From Halarchaeum nitratireducens (GTDB taxonomy: Archaea; Halobacteriota; Halobacteria; Halobacteriales; Halobacteriaceae), in NCBI RefSeq assembly GCF_014647155.1, contig NZ_BMOQ01000010.1:1-49642 (forward strand): a DNA stretch of 49,642 nt. Reading direction: 5' to 3'. The notes under the pieces are model-generated. The model saw only the letters and a list, made by a program, of their open reading frames with translations. It was not told the origin of the DNA and did not search any database. The position numbers and the translations under genes were made by a program. Positions 33,579-41,793 of the stretch are shown here, piece after piece. Within the stretch, counting starts at the first letter, position 1; every line of letters starts with the position of its first letter.

Positions 33579-33630
33579 TCATTCGAACATTCACCCACTA
33601 AGGCTCCGACAGATATTCCCGAATGTTTCG

Positions 33631-33852
33631 TCAGTCGTCCTGTGAGCGGATTTCGCTGGCCCGCTGTTCAAGCCGACGAAGGATCTGGATGCGCTGCTGA
33701 TTCGCGTTCTCGTAGGCGACGCAGGCTCGGAGCGTCTCCATGTCGTGAATCGTCGCGATACCAGCGTTGATGAGTCGGGTGTTTGGTGGTTCAAGACGCT
33801 GTTCCGGTGTGAGACCGTCTGATTCGACGGAGAGATTCGACGAGTCGCTCAT
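33631..33852 (-). CDS. Small helical accessory-cluster protein
   Basis: 73 aa from MSDSSNLSVESDGLTPEQRLEPPNTRLINAGIATIHDMETLRACVAYENANQQRIQILRRLEQRASEIRS. The C-terminal 40 residues are likely a long amphipathic helix. No known domain. Leader L6 ends seven bases before the ATG. Confidence 0.6.
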   Translation of the reverse strand: MSDSSNLSVESDGLTPEQRLEPPNTRLINAGIATIHDMETLRACVAYENANQQRIQILRRLEQRASEIRSQDD

Positions 33853-33858
33853 TTTTGT

Positions 33859-33889
33859 TCGCCTCCGCTCTCTCAAGGCGACAATAAAC
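33859..33889 (-). promoter_or_regulatory. Structured 5' leader L6
   Basis: Minus strand: GTTTATTG, then TCGCC / GGCGA arms with loop TTGAGAGAGCGGA; T tract about 38 bases before the ATG at 33852. Loop class GAGAGCGG as in L4 and L10. Confidence 0.6.
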
Positions 33890-33938
33890 AGCGGCCAGGC
33901 CACTCCCGATCGAAGAAATTTCTTGTCAGAACTCTAGG

Positions 33939-34598
33939 TCAGTTCGGACGGTAGTTCGCGTCAGTGTCGACGCTGTCGTACATGCGGCCGAGCATGTCGA
34001 GCGCTGACTGGAAGTGCGCGTAGTGCTCGTTTGCGAACGCCACGGTTTCTTGGAGCGGGATGACGGGCCGTCCGTCGACCATCTCGGCCTCGATCTGTGG
34101 CCGCGGCTCGAGTACCACCTGTATCGCACCATTGAGGTCGCCGGCGGGCTGGCGTTCCTGTGCGGTCGGGATTTCGAATCGATCGAGGAACGCCGTCCAG
34201 GCGTTGAGATTGGACTCGTGAACGGCGATGAACAGCGGATAGTCCTCTGGGTCGCGAGCGACCTGATAGCCACCGCGGGTCCAGACGTAGACCGCATCGA
34301 TGCCAGTGTATGCATACTCCATCCCTGCGAACTGCGGGAGGACATACGCCTCCGTGATGGATGGCGGCGAGATGTCTGCTGCCGCCGTCAGGAACTCGAG
34401 ACCGACGTCTCGGAGCGTCTGATCGACAAGCTGGAGGCCATCATCGTACGCGACGTATCCCGCCTCTTCGAGGCGATTCACGACGCGCCGAATCGTCTCC
34501 CGGTTCCCGTCGATCTTCCGCGCGACGCCTGAGATGGAATCGCCCGGGTCAAGCGCGAGGATAACCTTGAGTTCCTTTTCACCGCACACTTCGTACAT
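33939..34598 (-). CDS. HTH-type transcriptional regulator
   Basis: 219 aa from MYEVCGEKELKVILALD. Residues about 5-60 form a helix-turn-helix (ELKVILALDPGDSISGVARKIDGNRETIRRVVNRLEEAGYV). The remaining part (TEAYVLPQFAGMEYAYTGIDAVYVWTRGGYQVARDPEDYPLFIAVHESNLNAWTAFLDRF) is shared with other haloarchaeal regulators that couple an HTH with a nucleotidyltransferase-like sensor; it is not assigned. It could control the accessory cluster. No leader precedes it. Confidence 0.7.
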   Translation of the reverse strand: MYEVCGEKELKVILALDPGDSISGVARKIDGNRETIRRVVNRLEEAGYVAYDDGLQLVDQTLRDVGLEFLTAAADISPPSITEAYVLPQFAGMEYAYTGIDAVYVWTRGGYQVARDPEDYPLFIAVHESNLNAWTAFLDRFEIPTAQERQPAGDLNGAIQVVLEPRPQIEAEMVDGRPVIPLQETVAFANEHYAHFQSALDMLGRMYDSVDTDANYRPN

Positions 34599-34638
34599 CC
34601 TTTGGTTACACAATTCTGTGCAATAGTCAAAAGAAGTA

Positions 34639-34917
34639 CTATTCGTGTGGGTCGCCTGGCTGGATCTGGCGAGTGTCCTCAGCGAGGTCGTGGATATACT
34701 CGCGGAGGGTTTCCATATCCTCGCGGGCGTCTTCGAGCGTCTTGCCCTTCACTTTGGCCGTGATCTTGTCTTGATCGCGGGTGCCAGTACCGCGAGTGAG
34801 TTTGACGGTAAGTGAGACGCCGACATCGCTTCGCTCGACGTACTCGGTTGGTGCCTGACGCTCACGGCTCTGCGGCGATTCTGCGCCCGTACGAGGCTGC
34901 TGGGTGTGTTCTGACAT
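34639..34917 (-). CDS. Small acidic haloarchaeal protein (DUF7389-like)
   Basis: 92 aa. VERSDVGVSLTVKLTRGTGTRDQDKITAKVKGKTLEDAREDMETLREYIHDLAEDTR: a short beta hairpin and a long helix, preceded by a disordered N-terminus. I associate it with DUF7389, a widespread haloarchaeal family of unknown function. It lies 19 bases after the DUF6166-like gene, probably the same transcript. Confidence 0.65.
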   Translation of the reverse strand: MSEHTQQPRTGAESPQSRERQAPTEYVERSDVGVSLTVKLTRGTGTRDQDKITAKVKGKTLEDAREDMETLREYIHDLAEDTRQIQPGDPHE

Positions 34918-34936
34918 TGATTGCTCTCTGTGATCG

Positions 34937-35341
34937 TTAGTTGACGGACGGTGCGACTGGATCGTCGACTATCTCACGAAGGGCTGCATCTATCTCGCGT
35001 CCCGTGAGTCGCCAGCAGCCGTCAGGTCCTGTACACTCTAGCTGGCTCACCACTTCGGTCTTGAACGCCTTGTACTCCCCAAGTGCCACCTCCTCATCGT
35101 CAGTGTAATCGAGCAGAAGGGCGAGTGCGAGTTGAGCCGGCCCGCTGCCACCATATCCCCATTCGAAGCCCGAAGGACTGTGATTCGCCAGCTCGAGACT
35201 CCGCTCTGGCGTGAGCTGTTCTTGGTCCGATTGCTTCTCGACAATGGCGCGGCCTCGACGACGGTAACCGACGTAGATGACGTCGGGATCAGCCGAGGTC
35301 CGTGACTGTACGTGTGAGCGTGGGTCGCTGATTCCACTCAT
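34937..35341 (-). CDS. DUF6166-domain protein
   Basis: 134 aa. DVIYVGYRRRGRAIVEKQ ... RSLELANHSPSGFEWGYGGSGPAQLALALLLDYTDDEEVALGEYKAFKTEVVSQL is the DUF6166 signature (YxGYR.GR, NHSP.GFEWGYGGSGPAQLALA.L). The domain is found across bacterial and archaeal plasmids; its function is unknown. Leader L7 precedes it. ATG at 35341. Confidence 0.8.
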   Translation of the reverse strand: MSGISDPRSHVQSRTSADPDVIYVGYRRRGRAIVEKQSDQEQLTPERSLELANHSPSGFEWGYGGSGPAQLALALLLDYTDDEEVALGEYKAFKTEVVSQLECTGPDGCWRLTGREIDAALREIVDDPVAPSVN

Positions 35342-35371
35342 AGGTTGGTTCGCGGGAGGCTCGTTCGATCA

Positions 35372-35400
35372 CCCCCGCACCCCTCTCGGGGGTTCAAAAA
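35372..35400 (-). promoter_or_regulatory. Structured 5' leader L7
   Basis: Minus strand: TTTTTGAA, then CCCCC / GGGGG arms with loop GAGAGGGGTGC; 31-59 bases before the ATG at 35341. Confidence 0.65.
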
Positions 35401-35463
35401 CAGGACGTAGCTGCGTTCGGCAACGTATTTGACAGTTGCAACGTACTGTCCAGGTATATCGGA

Positions 35464-36828
35464 ATGGCTGTACTGGACGATCTCTCAGGGTTCGAGTTCG
35501 AGGACGTGATGGAGGACGTGTTCCGCAACCTCGGCTACGAGAACGTCCGCCAGGCAGAGCGGACGGCCGACGAGGGCCGCGACGTCATCATGGAGGAGGT
35601 CGTCGACGGTACCCGCCGCGCGATCATCGTCGAGTGTAAGCACACGGGGACGGTCGGGCGACCGGTCGTCCAGAAGCTCCACTCGGCGATCGCGACGTTC
35701 GACTTCGACGGTCCGAAACGCGGGATGGTCGTCACGACCGGCCGGTTCACGAACCCTGCTCAAGAGTACGCCCAGCGGCTCCAGCAAAATGACGATCCCC
35801 ATCCAATCGAGTTGCTTGATGGCGAGGACCTCCGAGAGATCGCCGACGAGATCGGTCTCGACCTCTACAACGGGCGCATCGAGATTCTATGCAACGATAC
35901 CCTACGCCCGTACGACCCGGCCGCCGACGTCGACGCGCCCGTCGCGGAGGCGTTCCGCGACATCGATAACATTGAGGCCGCTGACCTCCCAGAACCACAT
36001 TCGGCGGTGACGTTCCGCCCGGTGGTCGCTGTCACCGCGGACACGAACGCGGTCTTCGAGACGTCGGTGGGCGTCATCCACCGGATCAACGACCGGACTC
36101 GATTCGTCGCCCACGCCGAACGCGGGCAGCCGCAGGTCGTCGACGAAGACGTCGCGACGCTGGTCACCGAGAATCTCCACGCGACGGTCGACCTCGATGC
36201 CGAGCAGTTCGGAGAGGTGTTCGACGACGTTGAGGAGCGGCGGTTCGGGCAGACGCAAACGGAGTACAAGGAGTGGGCCGTCGAGCGCCTCCAGCAGCAT
36301 CACACGACGACGGTCACCTACACCGGCGACAACAACGTCACGTACAACAAGACCTGTGAGCCGAACCGCTCGGACATCTCTGTCCAGTCGATCGAACCAG
36401 TGTACCTCCCGGAAGTTCGGCACACTACCGACGTCCAGGAGTACACCTACCCCTACGAGTACTACGCGGCAGGCCCGTCGAGAGTGACCGCCGAGGACGG
36501 CATCCATCAGTGCGTCCACTGTGACACGAGTGGCGTCACCGAGACGTACACCTACTGTCCGAACTGCGGGGCCATCGCCTGCTCCAGCCACATCAAAACG
36601 GAGCGGCTGGAAGGCGAGCCGGTCTGTACGGGCTGCGCGGTGACGGAACGGTTCGCGCTGAAGACGAAGTACTTCTACGACGAGGAGAATCTCGAAGCGT
36701 TCCGCGAGGAGTACGCCGCGATGCCGATCCACGAGAAGGTGATGGAAAACAAGTGGCTGGCCGGGGGAAGCGTTGTCGCGACGCTGCTGGTCGTCGTCGG
36801 ACTACTCGTCATCGGCGGCATCATCTGA
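35464..36828 (+). CDS. Mrr-like membrane-anchored restriction endonuclease
   Basis: 454 aa. Residues 1-115 form an Mrr-type PD-(D/E)xK nuclease: FEFEDVMEDVFRNLGYENV, catalytic Asp40 in DEGRDVI, and Glu57-x-Lys59 in IIVECKH, followed by QKLHSAIATFDFDGPKRGMVVTTGRFT. A long middle domain (about 130-340) is unassigned. A zinc ribbon (CVHC..CPNCGAIACSSH..CTGC, about 350-395) and one C-terminal transmembrane helix (LAGGSVVATLLVVVGLLVIGG) end the protein. It may cut modified or foreign DNA at the membrane. It is transcribed against the cluster. Confidence 0.8.
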   Translation: MAVLDDLSGFEFEDVMEDVFRNLGYENVRQAERTADEGRDVIMEEVVDGTRRAIIVECKHTGTVGRPVVQKLHSAIATFDFDGPKRGMVVTTGRFTNPAQEYAQRLQQNDDPHPIELLDGEDLREIADEIGLDLYNGRIEILCNDTLRPYDPAADVDAPVAEAFRDIDNIEAADLPEPHSAVTFRPVVAVTADTNAVFETSVGVIHRINDRTRFVAHAERGQPQVVDEDVATLVTENLHATVDLDAEQFGEVFDDVEERRFGQTQTEYKEWAVERLQQHHTTTVTYTGDNNVTYNKTCEPNRSDISVQSIEPVYLPEVRHTTDVQEYTYPYEYYAAGPSRVTAEDGIHQCVHCDTSGVTETYTYCPNCGAIACSSHIKTERLEGEPVCTGCAVTERFALKTKYFYDEENLEAFREEYAAMPIHEKVMENKWLAGGSVVATLLVVVGLLVIGGII

Positions 36829-36841
36829 GCGGGCTAAGCGT

Positions 36842-37414
36842 TCACGCCGGCTCAGCGACGATCTCTTCGAGCGCGTGCTCAAGCGGGCCGTGGAACTGCC
36901 AGCTGGCCCGCTCGAAGGCGTCCTCGGTCGGACCATCCCAGCGCGGGAAGGCGGAGTGACCACTCACCTTGACGGTCCACTCGGACGGCTCCTCGAACGG
37001 GTTCCGGTTCGGGAGCTCGACGACGTAGAGATACTCCTCGTCGCCGTGAATGCCGTCGGCTGGGTTCTCGACGCCGTGTCCGAGTAGGAACATCGGCTGG
37101 TCGAGGTGCTCCATATTGTCCGGCTCGAGGAGATCCGAGGGGTGGTCAGCGTGGATGCTCCGATCACGCCCTTCGTCCACGTAGAGGGTCATCGTCGAGA
37201 GCGTGTCGAGGAAGAGGAACTGGGCAGCGGCGTACGCAGGCCCGCACTCTGTTCGTGTCTCGTCGAGCAGCTCCTTCAGCTGGACAAGGTCACGGAGGAC
37301 GCCGTCGGGATAGCCATCCGAGTGACGGTAGATCTGTGCGATGCGGTCGGGTTCGGACTGTTCGTCTGCGGGCTCGCTCCGTTGGATGAATCGGAGTTGA
37401 CTTCGTGTGGACAT
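36842..37414 (-). CDS. Accessory-cluster protein, unknown function
   Basis: 190 aa, acidic. SQLRFIQRSEP..DRIAQIYRHSDGYPDGVLRDLVQLKELLDETRTECGPAYAAAQFLFLDTLSTMTLYV starts it, and EEYLYVVELPNRNPFEEPSEWTVKVSGHSAFPRWDG follows. I know the family from haloarchaeal plasmids but not its function. It carries leader L8 and is convergent with the Mrr-like gene (13-base gap). Confidence 0.7.
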   Translation of the reverse strand: MSTRSQLRFIQRSEPADEQSEPDRIAQIYRHSDGYPDGVLRDLVQLKELLDETRTECGPAYAAAQFLFLDTLSTMTLYVDEGRDRSIHADHPSDLLEPDNMEHLDQPMFLLGHGVENPADGIHGDEEYLYVVELPNRNPFEEPSEWTVKVSGHSAFPRWDGPTEDAFERASWQFHGPLEHALEEIVAEPA

Positions 37415-37434
37415 CGATTACCGCCGACGCGTGT

Positions 37435-37466
37435 GCGCCGGCACCCATCGCCGGCGCAGAAACAAC
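37435..37466 (-). promoter_or_regulatory. Structured 5' leader L8
   Basis: Minus strand: GTTGTTTCT, then perfect 8-bp arms GCGCCGGC / GCCGGCGC (37450-37457 and 37435-37442) with loop GATGGGT; T tract 52 bases before the ATG at 37414. Confidence 0.7.
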
Positions 37467-37621
37467 TTCTCCTGAATCGAGTGGAGTCACTGGAGTCTCG
37501 CCGAATGGCTGTCACTGGACAACTTAAACCCGGTTAAAAATGAACTCCGAAATTCGCAAGACAGCGGTCGGTCGGGGTCCTTGCTCGGAAACTGATGCTG
37601 TTCCAGCCCAAAGGTATGCGT

Positions 37622-38485
37622 ATGTCATCGGAGTCTGAGAGGGGCTCACCACTCCCCGATCCAGATGAAATTGCCAGTCGGGCCGAACGGCAGCGTAGTC
37701 TGTACGAGGAGGCCGCCGAGAATCCAGACCGGGTGGTACCAGCGATGTTCATCGAGGACTGCGCCCGGTGTGAAACACTCGCCGACAAGCGGCGTCGTGA
37801 GGGCTTCCATAAACACTTCTATCGGACACTCCCTGACCGAGAAACGGCGGAGCTGTCCAGCCACGATCTCCCCGAGGAGATTCAGTCTGCTGCGCCCGTC
37901 CATCGTGCAATCGATGATACGACTCTCGAGGATGAGAGCGCCGACGTGGCTTCCGTCTCGGAGCTGTGGGAGCAGATCGGTACGGGTGAGCACCCGGGCA
38001 AGCTGTGTCAAGCTCCGCTGGTCCACTATATCGACCGTGAGGACTGCTATATCCACGCTGAACCAACGCGAGTCGGCTTCAGCTATGGTCTCCCCGTGTT
38101 CGTGTACAAACGCCGGCAATCGGACAACCACTACGGAGTCTTCTTCTCTAGTGAGAAGGCGTATCTGTGGCTCTGTGGGTGGATTCTTCACGCCAACGGA
38201 TTCTTCGACCCGAAAGAGTTCATCCCATCACTCTACTTCTTGAAGGCCTCGGACCCATCCACAGTTGCTCCTGAGCTGGTGTCCAAAACAGAAGATCTCG
38301 TGTTTCGTAACGGATTCCCCGGCGTAGATGCGCCCGAAATCACAAACCTGCCGGACGGGGTCAATCTGTACCAATTCCCGTACAGCAAGGACACGTATGC
38401 GGATCAGTTTGCTCGATGGCGCCGCCTCTACTTCGGCGAGCGAACCCCTCGTGGATGCGGAGACTGCGACGTGTGTCGGGCGTAA
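37622..38485 (+). CDS. Hypothetical protein with Cys pairs
   Basis: 287 aa from the ATG at 37622 (earlier in-frame ATGs at 37595 and 37616 are possible). Early cysteines occur in CARCETLADKRRREGFHKHFYRTL, and the protein ends CGDCDVCRA, so a metal or Fe-S site is possible. The middle (YGLPVFVYKRRQSDNHYGVFFSSEKAYLWLCGWILHANGFFDPKEF) has no family I can name. It is transcribed away from the cluster and convergent with the gene at 38508. Function unknown. Confidence 0.6.
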   Translation: MSSESERGSPLPDPDEIASRAERQRSLYEEAAENPDRVVPAMFIEDCARCETLADKRRREGFHKHFYRTLPDRETAELSSHDLPEEIQSAAPVHRAIDDTTLEDESADVASVSELWEQIGTGEHPGKLCQAPLVHYIDREDCYIHAEPTRVGFSYGLPVFVYKRRQSDNHYGVFFSSEKAYLWLCGWILHANGFFDPKEFIPSLYFLKASDPSTVAPELVSKTEDLVFRNGFPGVDAPEITNLPDGVNLYQFPYSKDTYADQFARWRRLYFGERTPRGCGDCDVCRA

Positions 38486-38507
38486 ATTCACCGCCCTAAC
38501 GCGTGCT

Positions 38508-38903
38508 CTACGCCAGATGCGACACCTCTGATGGTTCTTCGACGTCGTCGAACTCGCCGCGCTCGACAGGCTCCCAGTCCTCACCCGGCTCCGGACTCCA
38601 CCAGTCGACCTCGTAGGCGCCCGGTGCGCCGAAGATTTTCACGCGCGCCGACCCATCAGGCAGGTCGCGACGCAGTTTCTCGTCGACGTGGAGGTTCCAG
38701 GTCGTGGTTGTATCGAAGCAGGCGAGCACGGCCTCCTCGTAGCCGCGTGTCTCGCGGGATTCTTGGAGTTCGACCTGGGTGTTGCAGTTCTTGCAGAACA
38801 CCCCCTCGAATGGGATGTGAGTGAAGACCTCCTGCCCGCAGACGGGACACCAGAGGAACTCGAACAGTGCCTCACTGTGTCGGTCAAGTACTTCGAGACT
38901 CAT
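38508..38903 (-). CDS. Zinc-ribbon protein (DUF7567-like)
   Basis: 131 aa from MSLEVLDRHSEALFEFLWCPVCGQEVFTHIPFEGVFCKNCNTQVEL. Two CxxC pairs form an N-terminal zinc ribbon; the rest contains YEEAVLACFDTTTTWNLHVDEKLR and a Trp-rich acidic end. I associate it with DUF7567, seen in haloarchaeal plasmid clusters next to the following family. Start chosen by leader L9. Confidence 0.7.
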   Translation of the reverse strand: MSLEVLDRHSEALFEFLWCPVCGQEVFTHIPFEGVFCKNCNTQVELQESRETRGYEEAVLACFDTTTTWNLHVDEKLRRDLPDGSARVKIFGAPGAYEVDWWSPEPGEDWEPVERGEFDDVEEPSEVSHLA

Positions 38904-38923
38904 TGGTTGACTCACCCGGTCGT

Positions 38924-38955
38924 CCCGGGCCACCACCTCGTGCCCGGCCGAAAAA
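38924..38955 (-). promoter_or_regulatory. Structured 5' leader L9
   Basis: Minus strand: GTTTTTCGG, then CCGGGC / GCCCGG arms (38942-38947 and 38925-38930); T tract 52 bases before the ATG at 38903. Confidence 0.6.
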
Positions 38956-38976
38956 CAGCGCCCACCGCTCACTCAC

Positions 38977-39342
38977 TCACCGTTCGGCGCCGTAGACGAT
39001 GCGTGAGGGGGCTTCGTATCCACAGTCGGGGCAGTCGTACCATCGCTGGATTTTTGCCCCGTCTGCTGCCTTCTCGCCGACGCGAACGTCGTTGTTCGGA
39101 CACTCCGGGCAGCTGAGGTCCGGAGCCGGCCGCTCCCGGAGTTCGTCACGGAACGACGTCGCATCCTTCGTCTCGTATCCCCGCGACCACACCGGATAGC
39201 CGTCGACGATGATTGCCCCACGCCATTTGTACCGGTAGGAGTCCGGGGCTCGATGCAGGACGGCTCGCGCACCGGTCTCGGTGTTCCGATACGCAAGCGT
39301 CGGCGAGCGGCTTTCGCGTCGCCAGTTGGTGATCCTGGGCAT
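38977..39342 (-). CDS. Zinc-ribbon protein (DUF7568-like)
   Basis: 121 aa. TGARAVLHRAPDSYRYKWRGAIIVDGYPVWSRGYETKDATSFRDEL is followed by a zinc ribbon, CPECPNNDVRVGEKAADGAKIQRWYDCPDCGYEAP. It is adjacent to the DUF7567-like gene and lies three bases after the stop of no other gene; the upstream 39346 gene ends four bases before its ATG, so they are co-transcribed. Function unknown. Confidence 0.7.
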   Translation of the reverse strand: MPRITNWRRESRSPTLAYRNTETGARAVLHRAPDSYRYKWRGAIIVDGYPVWSRGYETKDATSFRDELRERPAPDLSCPECPNNDVRVGEKAADGAKIQRWYDCPDCGYEAPSRIVYGAER

Positions 39343-39345
39343 TAT

Positions 39346-39837
39346 TCAGAAGTGGACGTCAGCGGGTACGATCCAGAGCTCTTCACTTTCCTCGAGGAGT
39401 CGATCCAGCTGTCCACGGTGACGAATGCCGGTTCCGTGTTCGGTGTACAGGAAGATCGTCGGGCCGTCGTACGCACCGACCTGGTGGAAGGCGTGTCGGG
39501 CGAGGTCCTCGTCGCGCATGATCTCCTCGTCGGAGAGCTCCTCGATGGCCTCCTTCACCCGGTCGAGATTACGCTCGAACTCTTCCTTCGTTGCCTCCCA
39601 GCCACGCTCGAGCAGGTCTTCGCCATCGTCAGAGTCGACAGGGGCTGCGGTCGGCAACTCCCCCCATCGGGCCGAGCCAGCGACCGTCGTGTCCTCCTCG
39701 TCGAAGGCGACAAAGTAATCAAATACAGCACCGGATTGGGGCTCAGCGCCGACCAACTGCCTGAATACTGACTTCCCTGCATCCAATGCTTCGTCTTCTG
39801 TCGATGCCTCTACGAGGGCGTAAATGACCAAATGCAT
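39346..39837 (-). CDS. Accessory-cluster protein with a truncated paralogue nearby
   Basis: 163 aa. MHLVIYALVEASTEDEALDAGKSVFRQLVGAEPQSGAVFDYFVAFDEEDTTVAGSARWGELP, then a helical part and EEIMRDEDLARHAFHQVGAYDGPTIFLYTEHGTGIRHRGQLDRLL. It is a widespread haloarchaeal family of unknown function. A second copy at 41501-41710 keeps only the first 40 residues. Leader L10 precedes it. Confidence 0.7.
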   Translation of the reverse strand: MHLVIYALVEASTEDEALDAGKSVFRQLVGAEPQSGAVFDYFVAFDEEDTTVAGSARWGELPTAAPVDSDDGEDLLERGWEATKEEFERNLDRVKEAIEELSDEEIMRDEDLARHAFHQVGAYDGPTIFLYTEHGTGIRHRGQLDRLLEESEELWIVPADVHF

Positions 39838-39883
39838 CTAAACCACCTCAGTGCCCGTGGGCTAACCGCTACTTGACCCAACG

Positions 39884-39914
39884 CGCGCCGCTCTCTCACC
39901 GGCGCGAACAAACA
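39884..39914 (-). promoter_or_regulatory. Structured 5' leader L10
   Basis: Minus strand: TTTGTTTGTT, then CGCGCCG / CGGCGCG arms of 7 bp (39900-39906 and 39884-39890) with loop GTGAGAGAG; about 47-77 bases before the ATG at 39837. Confidence 0.65.
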
Positions 39915-39994
39915 AATCCTGACTGGTACTCTTAGTACAGCTCAACTTCATAGAGAAATCGTCTTTTACTGCTCAGCTCGTCAAACGTCACATA

Positions 39995-40054
39995 TTGACG
40001 TCCACCTCGAAACGAGGTTCCTCCACGCTGGATACGGCGTTCCACGGGAGTGAC
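39995..40054 (-). ncRNA. Candidate omega-RNA (reRNA) 3' region of the TnpB element
   Basis: Directly after the tnpB stop on the minus strand. It contains the hairpin CCTCGTTTCGAGG (40005-40017), preceded by a second stem-loop with ACGC/GCGT arms (about 40021-40040). In IS200/IS605 elements the right end is transcribed as the guide RNA of TnpB, and the guide follows the last hairpin. The guide would begin near GTGGACGTCAATATG (about 40004 downward). The exact end is not determined. Confidence 0.45.
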
Positions 40055-41317
40055 TTACGGGTTTGTGCGCTGTTCGTTGGGATTTGTCCCGAGCTCAGGG
40101 GCGTCTGTGGTCGAACGCCACTCGTGGTTGTCCCACTGGAACCGCACGGGCCGCGCCATCGGCCTGACTTGCTGCTCGGTGTTCCGCCGGAGGAACGTCT
40201 CTGCGGCTGTGAGATCGGCGTGTCCCTCGAACCCGCAGGGGCAGGTCAGGGTTTCTCGATGTCGAACTGTCTCGGCTTGCTCCCCACACTCCGGACACGT
40301 CTGGCTCGTCCATGCCTCACTCTTCTCCACTACCTCGATCCCATACTCCTCACAGACGGACCGCAGCTGATCGACGAACTGCTTGAACGCCCAAAAGTTC
40401 TCCAGCTTCTCGTTGATTTCAGGGGACGGTTGGATTTCGATGACGCCGGAGAGGTCGCCGATGTACACCGTTGCGATCCCCTCGTCGTGTAATCGTTCAA
40501 CGAGGTCACGGATGAGGGCCTTCTGGGCATGGGTCCGCCGGCGAGAGCGTTTGCGGTAGAGCCGGCGGATTCGCTGGCTTGTGTCCCGCTCTGGCGGCAG
40601 CTTGGACGACAGGCGCGCAATCTCTTCGGTCGTTGATCGGAACTGCTCGAACAGCTCCTCACCGTCGTAGAGGTACTGTTTCCCTGTCGTGGTCGTACAG
40701 GCAACGAGATTGTTGGCACCTAAATCGAGGGCGACTTCTTCCGAAGCCAGCGGTGAATCCAGTTCCGAGTCGTCGACTGTGACTGGTTGATATGCTCGAT
40801 AGGTGCCTTCAACCTCGTCGTATTGAATTTCCAGTCGCCCCTTTTCGCCGGACCACTTCGGATCGCCACGCACCTCCAGCCGGAGCCGTTCGTAGTACCC
40901 CAGTCCATACTTCTCTTTGAGATCCTGGCCGACCGGAATTTCGACCCGGGAGTAGTCGCCCCACTCGATCTCGTACGAATCGTTCCGAACGAACAGCCGG
41001 AGATCTCGCCCGTCCTCTTGATTCCCCCAGTAGCCCGGTGGGGACGCGTCTTCACCGCTTTCCAACAGCGCGAAAAACGACTTCCAGGCGGCGTTGTTCT
41101 TTCGTGTCACCGTCTGGACGCCGGCAGCGCCGAGTTGGCCTTTGTACTGTCCGCGAAACTCATCGGTCTCCCAGATGTTCTCGTCATCGAAGAACCGCTG
41201 ACGGCGGGCATAGGTCAGCTCGTTCCAGAAGCTTGCCGTCGCGTCCATGACGTCTTGTAGAAGGGCCTCATCAGACTCAGAGAGGGGACGTACCTCGAAA
41301 GTATTGGTCCGTTTCAT
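40055..41317 (-). CDS. tnpB: TnpB (IS200/IS605 family) RNA-guided nuclease homologue
   Basis: 420 aa from ATG 41317 ([14 protein letters not shown]). RuvC-I is ALDLGANNL with Asp198. RuvC-III is [14 protein letters not shown] with Asp368. The zinc finger is [15 protein letters not shown] (Cys341, 344, 359, 361). At RuvC-II the sequence is VYIGDLSG: Gly287 stands where the catalytic Glu of the canonical EDL motif is expected. It is therefore either inactive or uses a relocated acidic residue. No TnpA is present, so the element is non-autonomous. The upstream small gene overlaps its start. Confidence 0.85.
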   Translation of the reverse strand: MKRTNTFEVRPLSESDEALLQDVMDATASFWNELTYARRQRFFDDENIWETDEFRGQYKGQLGAAGVQTVTRKNNAAWKSFFALLESGEDASPPGYWGNQEDGRDLRLFVRNDSYEIEWGDYSRVEIPVGQDLKEKYGLGYYERLRLEVRGDPKWSGEKGRLEIQYDEVEGTYRAYQPVTVDDSELDSPLASEEVALDLGANNLVACTTTTGKQYLYDGEELFEQFRSTTEEIARLSSKLPPERDTSQRIRRLYRKRSRRRTHAQKALIRDLVERLHDEGIATVYIGDLSGVIEIQPSPEINEKLENFWAFKQFVDQLRSVCEEYGIEVVEKSEAWTSQTCPECGEQAETVRHRETLTCPCGFEGHADLTAAETFLRRNTEQQVRPMARPVRFQWDNHEWRSTTDAPELGTNPNEQRTNP

Positions 41318-41511
41318 CGCTTGCTTACTTCCTGCTGGTCGGGTTGCTCCCACCGGCGCGGGATGTAGCCGAACTGTTCGATCTTGGCGGCCTGTTCTCG
41401 GAGAAGCCCGACGAGGACTTGCTCTGGAACGCCTGCCTGTGCTTGTTCGACCAATAGGCTCTGAAGTCCCTCACGGGCGTCCTCGACGGCTTTGAGATCG
41501 TTATCGCCCAT
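41314..41511 (-). CDS. Small TnpB-associated protein
   Basis: 65 aa, [57 protein letters not shown]. Helical and charged. Its stop overlaps the tnpB start by four bases (ATG at 41317), so it is coupled to TnpB. Similar small frames precede tnpB in other haloarchaeal elements as far as I recall; their role is unknown. Confidence 0.6.
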   Translation of the reverse strand: MGDNDLKAVEDAREGLQSLLVEQAQAGVPEQVLVGLLREQAAKIEQFGYIPRRWEQPDQQEVSKR

Positions 41512-41710
41512 CGATGCGCTCCAGGGTATCCGCGGTTTCGTATTTGAATGTTGGCGACGCCGTCCGGCTCTGAGAGTTACGGTGAATTCGATCGAAGACG
41601 GCGCCGGCGTGTGGGTCCGCGCCGACCAGGCGGTCGAACACCGACTTTCCGGTGGACAGCGCGTCGTCGTGCGTCGATGCCTCTACGAGTGCGTATATCA
41701 CCATATGCAT
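41501..41710 (-). pseudogene. Truncated paralogue of the gene at 39346-39837
   Basis: The first 40 residues (MHMVIYALVEASTHDDALSTGKSVFDRLVGADPHAGAVFD) match the N-terminus of the 163-aa protein at 39346. From about 41590 the sequence departs ([29 protein letters not shown]) and runs into the small TnpB-associated gene. The 3' half is missing, which marks the left boundary of the TnpB element near 41590. Leader L11 is still in front. Confidence 0.7.
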
Positions 41711-41760
41711 CTTGGACACCTCGAAACGCCGACGCACGGGTGTCGTTGGTCGCTCCAGCT

Positions 41761-41793
41761 GCGCCGGCACCCATCACCGGCGCGGAATAAACA
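41761..41793 (-). promoter_or_regulatory. Structured 5' leader L11
   Basis: Minus strand: GTTGTTTATTCC, then 7-bp arms GCGCCGG / CCGGCGC (41777-41783 and 41761-41767) with loop TGATGGGTG; T tract about 85 bases before the ATG at 41710. Nearly the same stem as L8. Confidence 0.65.
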
